Below the pieces are notes generated by a model. It was not told where the DNA came from and did no database searches. It saw only the letters and a program-made list of their open reading frames with translations. From positions 2,133,841 to 2,170,204 of the forward strand of contig SCFE01000003.1 in the NCBI GenBank assembly GCA_004352715.1: 36,364 bases of DNA. Reading direction: 5' to 3'. Shown here in pieces: positions 20,533 through 27,900 of the stretch. The DNA is from Hofstenia miamia. Taxonomy: Eukaryota > Xenacoelomorpha > Acoela. How positions within the stretch are numbered: the stretch's first letter is position 1; every line of letters begins with the position of its first letter. Position numbers and translations under genes: made by a program.

Positions 20533-20888
20533 CATTACTTTAATTTTAAAATAATTAATTCTAACTTCTCAAGTTTTATTTCAAATTTCCCTGTATATAA
20601 ATTATCAATATAAATTAAACGATTGAAAACAAATTTAAAAAATTAATATTGGAAGTTTAAAAAAGAACAAAAATACATGTTAGGACGTACATGTACCTGC
20701 TAGTGTTTTTGTTGAATGAATATTGAAGCAAACAAAAAAGGGGTTATAGGTCACTTTGACTTATTGTCGCATTTCTAGTGTTAAGATTTGGGATACGTTT
20801 TGCTCAGGCATATACCGTCAAAGTAATATGTTTCATTACATCACTTAAACATTGCGTCATGTTTTGGTGAAAAAAAACAGAAATTGCT
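20533..20888. other. Short contig between two assembly joins; no gene seen
   Basis: A 356-bp AT-rich piece between the 1000-N gap and the single n at 20889. It contains GGGGTTATAGGTCACTTTGAC and a tract loosely resembling 5795-5850, probably repeat-derived. Confidence 0.5.
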
Positions 20889-20889
20889 N

Positions 20890-21030
20890 GCAATCATAAG
20901 CTAAGAACAAAATTTCAATTAAAATCTACAACTGAAGAAACCAATAAATCAAATATAATTTATCAAATCAAATGCACCTGTGGTAAGTATTATATTGTTT
21001 TTTCTAGTAGGCTTTCAGAATTGTTAACAG
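20890..21030 (+). pseudogene. Second copy of the PLE GIY-YIG segment
   Basis: About 118 bases match 19417-19532 with a handful of differences. The translation NIIYQIKCTCGKYYIVFSSR shows YIG altered to YIV. It begins exactly at the single n, then diverges past FSSRLSELL into non-coding sequence. It is either a different PLE copy or the other allele of the one before the gap. Confidence 0.7.
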
Positions 21031-21792
21031 TATTTTTTTATTCAAACAAATTTAGAGCATGTTTTTCTTCTTCTTCCTCTATCAAAGAAATCTATTAAAA
21101 TTAGTAAAATTCCGACTTAAATCAAGCGAGAATAAATACGTGATATTTAGCTAACGGTTTATTTAAGCAGTTAAGAAATACATAAAAAATTGAATTTACG
21201 GCACAAAAAGTTAACTGTTTTACTATAAATACCATTCTATTTATACAATTTATTAACTTCGAGTCAATGATTACTACTAAGTATTTCAACTGCGCTCTTA
21301 CACTTATAATTCACTAAATAAGTTCTGTAAACTTTCTATATTAGAAGAATCAATATTCAATGAATTAGATTACATAAATTATCTTATTGCTTATGACTTT
21401 AAAACATCATTGCAATGTAAATTTGTTTATAATTTTTTAAGAAATGTAAATAAAACCATTAAATTCTTTAAAAAAACTTTTGCAAATGTTACTTTACAAT
21501 TTTAATATTAAGTTAATGAAGACACAACCCTTCCCAATTGTTAAAGAATTTTTTGTATATGAAGAAACTTTGAGAGTAGATTTGCTAACACAGAACAACC
21601 AGAATCACTCATCCATAACTTAGAAGGCAGTGTTATCCTGGATATATTATCCATGAAGTAGAATTATATACATACTTTTTTATTTTCGACTAGGTAAACA
21701 ATTCAAATAAATATGTACAAAATCATAAAAATCAAATCTAACATTATAAAATTGAAAAAGCGAATTCAGTTATATACAATATGAATGGAATG
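21031..21792. other. No gene seen; 3' flank of the Cindr-like gene
   Basis: AT-rich sequence, presumably including the 3' UTR of the minus-strand adaptor gene next to 21793. On the minus strand, several AATAAA-like words occur (for example near 21690-21720), but none can be chosen with confidence. Confidence 0.45.
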
Positions 21793-21933
21793 CTACACGG
21801 AAGATTGTGATGAGAGGAGTTCAACTTTCTTGAAAAGCTCCTCCACCCGTTGCTCTAGTTTTAAGCGCTGTGCTCTCTCTTCAGCGAGTTGTGACTCTAA
21901 TTCTTTGACCACCGCTTCCAAAGAATGCTGATC
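21793..21933 (-). CDS. cindr: Terminal exon: C-terminal coiled coil
   Basis: Acceptor TGCCTTTAG, then 46 codons and TAG, in phase 0. It reads DQHSLEAVVKELESQLAEER and continues AQRLKLEQRVEELFKKVELL, with leucines and valines at heptad positions, ending SSQSSV. In CIN85/CD2AP this segment is the coiled coil that trimerises the protein; matches such as K.L.S.L.EE...RL.L...V fit without gaps. Codon choice and acidic/basic alternation clearly differ from the surrounding AT-rich DNA. Confidence 0.8.
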   Translation of the reverse strand, partial: DQHSLEAVVKELESQLAEERAQRLKLEQRVEELFKKVELLSSQSSV

Positions 21934-24900
21934 CTAAAGGCAGCATATTGACATCTATTCAAAAACTTTAAACAAAAAATTGAACAGTTGCATTTTCAAA
22001 AAATGAAATCTCAGATTAATTTTAAAAAGTAAACACTTTGAACAATTTTTACTTACAATAAAATTTTATGCATTAATTGATGTACTAAAGCGTCCCAACC
22101 TTGTCTTTCCCCTTAAAATACCCCTTAACTGTTCAAGACGATAGTCACACCATAAATGCATAGTTTGGAAAATATCTAACATATGGTATAAGAAGCCCAT
22201 ACAAACACAGATTTTTGATTAATGAAAATAATTAATCAAACTTTAGTCAAATGGTCTGTTCTAACGAAATTTCCATTTTAAGAGAAAAACACCAGCTTTT
22301 GAAGCCAAATAACTGAAAAATGTTGGATAATCAGGCGATCCTACGCCTTTCAATTTAATGATTCACTGTGTGTTTATGAAATAATTCTAATTGATCTCAT
22401 TGATTTTTTGTTATGAATGATGATTTATAATAGAACTGTATTTACCTGAGTTTTAAAGAGAACAGGCTTAGAGGATGGAGGTGGTGGTCTTGGAGGTTTT
22501 GGTTTCGTCTCCATTGATGTTGCAGCTCGATTCTTTTTGATAGCAGATTCAATATCTAGCTGAACTTTTCCAGGAGGCGTTTCATTGCTTGCTGAGATGT
22601 TGGAATGATATGGTTTCGAAATTTGGCTAGGAGATGGAACGTTGCGCATTTTTTCGCTGAGCTCTTTTTTGAAATTCTTTTTATCAGGCACATCGGAAAT
22701 ATTTTTGGCGTGAGATTGCTCTTCTTTTTCGTCAGGTGAAGTTAAAATTGGTTTGCTTCTCTAAAATATTATTACAAAAAATAATAACAGAGCTCCTAAA
22801 ATAAGATTTGAGTAAATTCACTTGATAAAAAGTAACTTTACAAAAACTGTCTTACAACAATGAAATGGACTTCTCGATAAAAGCATTTGGGATTTAATTA
22901 AATAACTGCAGCTCACGGCAGTGGCTTTCGGAATTTTGTTGTGATAGCATTTTTACAATATTTACAATAAACGACTACATGGCATTCAGCCAGTCTTCAT
23001 TCTCTTTCATATCAACTAATCTGACGTGTGGGGCATGATAAATTGGACTAATCCACTTATAAAGGCTTCGTTGAGCAGACTCCGATACACATTACTGTTA
23101 GTTTTTATGGTCTCCTTGACAAAGATATTGCTTCTACAAGTGAAATAATTCATCGACTTGCTGACGCTATTGTTGCTGACTGCAGTAATGTGTCCGTAGT
23201 GAGGGTTGATGACAGCTTTCATTACAAATTCTCATCATCGAATATCTTGACAGTCCTTTTCATTCTTGTTATTCTTAAGTGAGCTCAAATCACTCGTACA
23301 GTGGTGGCAAGAAGGAGACAGGCGATCGGTAACGATGTATCAGACATTGTGGCGCCACTTGTTACATGAATTCCTTTTGATGTGGTGAATTAGTTAACCG
23401 GGTAATCAAATGAAGTGGCAGCGCGCAATATCTTGCAGTTCATTCTTGTTTCACTAACATTACTAAATGATTAATTATGTAGATGGAATATTAGCTTGGC
23501 AAAAAGTACCGAAACAGTAAATGTTATTCATTAATCTGCACATTCGCGCGAAGAAATTTACCCTGATTTATTATCATTTGACTGATAGCGTTTTGTACCA
23601 CTATCACTGTTAACAATTATGCCGCCATACATCCCAGAGGCAATAAGAAAGTTGATTGTCCAGAAGCACTTGGGGAGGGCCTCTCTTACACTAAGATAAG
23701 TGCCGCCGTGTCAGTCGCCGGAAGTACAGTGGGAAAATTGTGGCTAAATTTAAGAGTACGGGTCGTATCAAGTCAGGTTGCGCACAGAAGGCCACCCCNC
23801 TTGTTACATGAATTCCTTTTGATGTGGTGAATTAGTTAACCGGGTAATCAAATGAAGTGGCAGCGCGCAATATCTTGCAGTTCATTCTTGTTTCACTAAC
23901 ATTACTAAATGATTAATTATGTAGATGGAATATTAGCTTGGCAAAAAGTACCGAAACAGTAAATGTTATTCATTAATCTGCACATTCGCGCGAAGAAATT
24001 TACCCTGATTTATTATCATTTGACTGAGCGTTTTGTACCATTATCACTGTTAACAATTATGCCGCCATACACCCCAGCAGCAGTAAGAAAGTTGATTGTA
24101 AAGAAGCACCTGGAGGGCCTCTCTTACACTAAGATAAGTGCCGCTGTGTCAGTCGCCAGAGGTACAGTGTAAAAAATTGTGGCAAAATTTAAGAGCGATG
24201 GGTCGTATCAAGTAAAGCCCAAGTCAGGTCACCCAAAGAAGGTCTTCTTACGGCTCACAAAAGCGAACACTCGTTTGACAAGTGCCCACCTAAAGGCGGA
24301 AATGGGCTCAAGCAATAGCGTGGCAACAAGAACAATTCGCTATTACTTATGCAAATATGGATTGCGTGCACAGGTGGCAGCTAAGAAACCATTTGTAACC
24401 AACAGGCAAAGGATGCGTCGCCTCAAATTCTGCAAGAAGATGCAGTCGAATATGCAAGAGCATTTTAATGCAATAGCTATTTCCGATAAAAGCAAAATTC
24501 AAATACATAGCAACCGCAATATCCTTGTGCGTCGACCCTCTGGGGAGAAGAACCGCTTCCTCCCCAAATATACAAAAGATACCGTGAAGCATGGGGGAAA
24601 ATCCATCATGATGTGGGAGTAATCTTTTCATACGGCCTTCGAAAGTTGGTAAAAGTGGACGGAACTCTCAATTAAAGGCAGTATGTTTCGATTTTGCGCA
24701 ACTAGTTTCTACCATTGATTGGTGAAAGCCACATTTTTTAGCAAGATGGAGCACCTGCCCATACCTCCAAGGAGATGAAGGCTTTTTTCGAGGAGAATGG
24801 ACTGGCGCTGTTGCCTGAGTGGCCAGCACAATCCCCTGATCTGAACATTATAGAACAAATATGGGCAGAGGTGAAGAGAGGGGTTGCCCAAGCCTTCCCT

Positions 24901-27900
24901 AAGGACGAAGCAACACTTTGGAAGGCCACGGAAGACGCGTTTTACGCAATTCCGGACTCGTATATTAAAAGCTCTATGAGTCCCTTCCAACGCGTGTGAA
25001 TGCGGTAATTCGACTGAAGTTCTACCCCACTGAATACTGACACCTGCCTTTAATGTTGAATTTATATTTATAACTGGTATTAAAGATTTTGCAAGACTCA
25101 GTGTTTGTTTTGAATAAAATATTTAGCTGTCTCCATACTTTTCTCTTATCTATAGAAGGGTAATGCTTGTCTCATTCATGAAAGTCTTATAAGTAATGGC
25201 TACTGATCGACTGTCTCCATACTTTTTACCAGCACTGTACACATCAAACGATTGATAGCACCTCTGTTGATAAGGGGAACCTTTGAACCTCTAAACTTCT
25301 GATTTTAGCACTGTTTTACACTTCCGATATTTAAGGTTCAGCGGATATATAGACGTCTTCAATTCTTATTGATAATGTCCTTGACATTGTTCATGATCTT
25401 GATGGTTCTCGAGTGTCTACTTAAAATCACTTATAAAGTTCATTATTTAAACTAAGCGTTATAATAGAAGCAATTATATTTGAAATAGCCCCACATAAAC
25501 TATAATATTAAATAACAAATATGAAATTATTAGGGTATAGGAAACTACGGGCATTGGCAAAGAAACGCAAAAATATGCACTACTAATGACAATGTTAAAA
25601 TACTATATTTAGATATTAGATAATACGCCCAGATGGTTTTGATCAGTTTCATAAAGTGCACAACGTGCCGTATTTTCATGGCAGACTCAGTCAAACTCCC
25701 TGACGCTGCAATGCATTGAGGCTCAATCCTGTACAAAAATATTTGGCTTTAGTACTATAAAAATTACTTCGAAATTTGTTGAAAAGCGCATTCCCATATA
25801 CATGTAGTATGAAAACGGACTAAATATTCAGAATTATTATTGTTAAAAATGAATTTAATACATTGTAAGTAACAGAAAATTATTCAAGTGCACCGAACTT
25901 TCAATGATGCTAAGGGTGCTAGTCCATAATTGAAAAAATTTTTTTGCTATTAAATCAAACAAAATTGTTGTGTTTTTGGGTGGAAAGCCCAGTAGTCTAA
26001 TCACCCCTGCACCCAAAGTTGGTCCCCATGCTATTCATATAGTTTGTTGATAATAATTGCAATATAATAAATTAGAAATTAGCCAGGAAAACAGGTTAAA
26101 ATCAGGATTGCTAAAACAGCATTATAAGCTGTATATAAACTTAATGCTAACTGCAATACATACGTTTGAAAAATTTTTAAAAAATATTGAGCTTTGCACT
26201 TAAATCTCTAAAGTTAACACATTGCACATATAATTTGTACATGATAGAAAGACTTTAGACAAACCCTGTTTTGTTGCTTCATTGCCAATTCGGCCATCAT
26301 AAGATTCATTCCAGAAGATTTCTTCACCACCGGAACCGAAACCTCTTTCTGCGTTGTCATAAACATTGGTTCCTAGACGTAACGTTAGAAAAAAGTTATT
26401 TAAGAAAATATCTTCATCTGTGATGATTTATGGTGGCCTTACATGTAGAAAGAAGTTTTCAGTGTGAATTTTTTAAAAAAAATAAAGATATTTGAAAAGC
26501 GGCAACTAACAGCAAAAGGCTATCAATTTGTTCAACATAATTTAGTTGAATGGGAAATGAATAAGGAAATGTTCCCAACAAAAATATGGTATAAGAAAAT
26601 TGCATGCCTTCTCGGTGATGTGAGAGGATCTGTCAGCGGTTGCAATATCTTGTAAATGACTCTTAGACGGTAGCTTTTGGGCATTAGAACGCGGTCTTCT
26701 GGACTTGTTATCATTTAAGAAGACTCGTTCAGAAGACGCCTGCAATTCATCCAATGCAGAAAGTTCTAAATTTAGAAATTTTCATAGATCAGAAAATATT
26801 ACAAAATAATTACAAACATTTATAAAATAACTTTGAAGGTGGTTGCCTACCAATTGATAAGCACAAATTATTTAAAAGCATGTGTCCCATGGAAACCTAG
26901 TTAAAAAATATGAAGAATATCAAGATAACACTTATGAAAAAATCATGTATATGAATCTAAATTAACATAACATTTTAAAACATTCAATATTAAAATATTC
27001 ATTTACAATCAATAATGTAAATAATGAGAAAATCGATCAAACACATTCAAAAATTTGATCATCAACCTAATAACTAAAAGCACAAAGCAGTTGCAAAGTA
27101 TAAATTGTTTATGAGATACAAACCTCAACTAGTTTCAAAACAAAAATATTTTAAAAAGAAACGCGTTTTACAGATATCTTCAGGGTAGATCAAGCTACAC
27201 TTGTATATCCGTGGCCGTATGCAGCTATTAACTCCAAGGCTCGCAACAATTGCAAGTTGAACAGAAACCAAGATTTGTTTCTTAAAACAAGCAAATCCGT
27301 TGTTAGCGAAGACTAATTTTATAACTAACTAAACAATCATAAAAATAGCATTGGTCTTGATGAGGACGGTTCTGCATGCCTGCAAGGCAATGATTTTAGA
27401 TCAGGTTGAACTTGGCTGCCGACCCGCCACTTATTTCTTTTCTAAAATTAAAAAAGTCCTATAATTCCTCTCAGTTTACTATGACATCAATTTCAATCGA
27501 TATTTTAAAGATTTTAAAAAACGAAAACATTGTTTTTTTATAATACATTTCTTTAGAAATTCTTGTCATTCATCTAAGAAACTGTTGCGTGGAGTCATTG
27601 TTTGTTCAATTTATAAAATCTGCTCAATACATCTAAGCTATAAAATATATTCGAACAGCTGCAAATGTTGCATCACTGATTTTAAAATATACGTTCAAAT
27701 GTTGGGTGAGAAATTATCATGTTTTCAATCTTCATTTAAATGGAAAGATCAGAAGTGGAAGTCGGGCCGGGTCGAAGCGAGTTTTAAGGGGATGTATGAG
27801 GCAAGAAGTATAACAATGCGTACTCCCGCGTAAGATCGTGTTTGTTAGATATTATAACAGACGATATTGTAAGATGGCTCTGTAACAAAACAAGTAGTAC

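Larger units (their letters stand above)
23299..25237 (+). mobile_element. Tc1-type DNA transposon (chimeric in this assembly)
   Basis: Terminal inverted repeats: left CAGTGGTGGCAAGAAGGAGA (from 23299) and right end whose reverse complement starts CAGTGCTGGTAAAAAGTATG, each flanked by TA (23297-23298 and 25238-25239), the Tc1/mariner target duplication. The right end also contains a second copy of CTGTCTCCATACTTTT about 90 bp inside (near 25130), suggesting an IR/DR arrangement. The length is inflated by about 440 bp because the 5' part occurs twice around the n at 23799. It sits in an intron of the Cindr-like gene, in opposite orientation to that gene. Confidence 0.82.

Noticed and set aside
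19474-20554. Long open frames across the gap
   Set aside because: They consist of N-derived unknown residues and are meaningless.
25620-25735. Candidate minus-strand exon after ACAG (open frame with HVVHFMKLIKTIW)
   Set aside because: It would have to join the Cindr-like gene in phase 0, but that phase reads a stop as its second codon; no paired donor fits.
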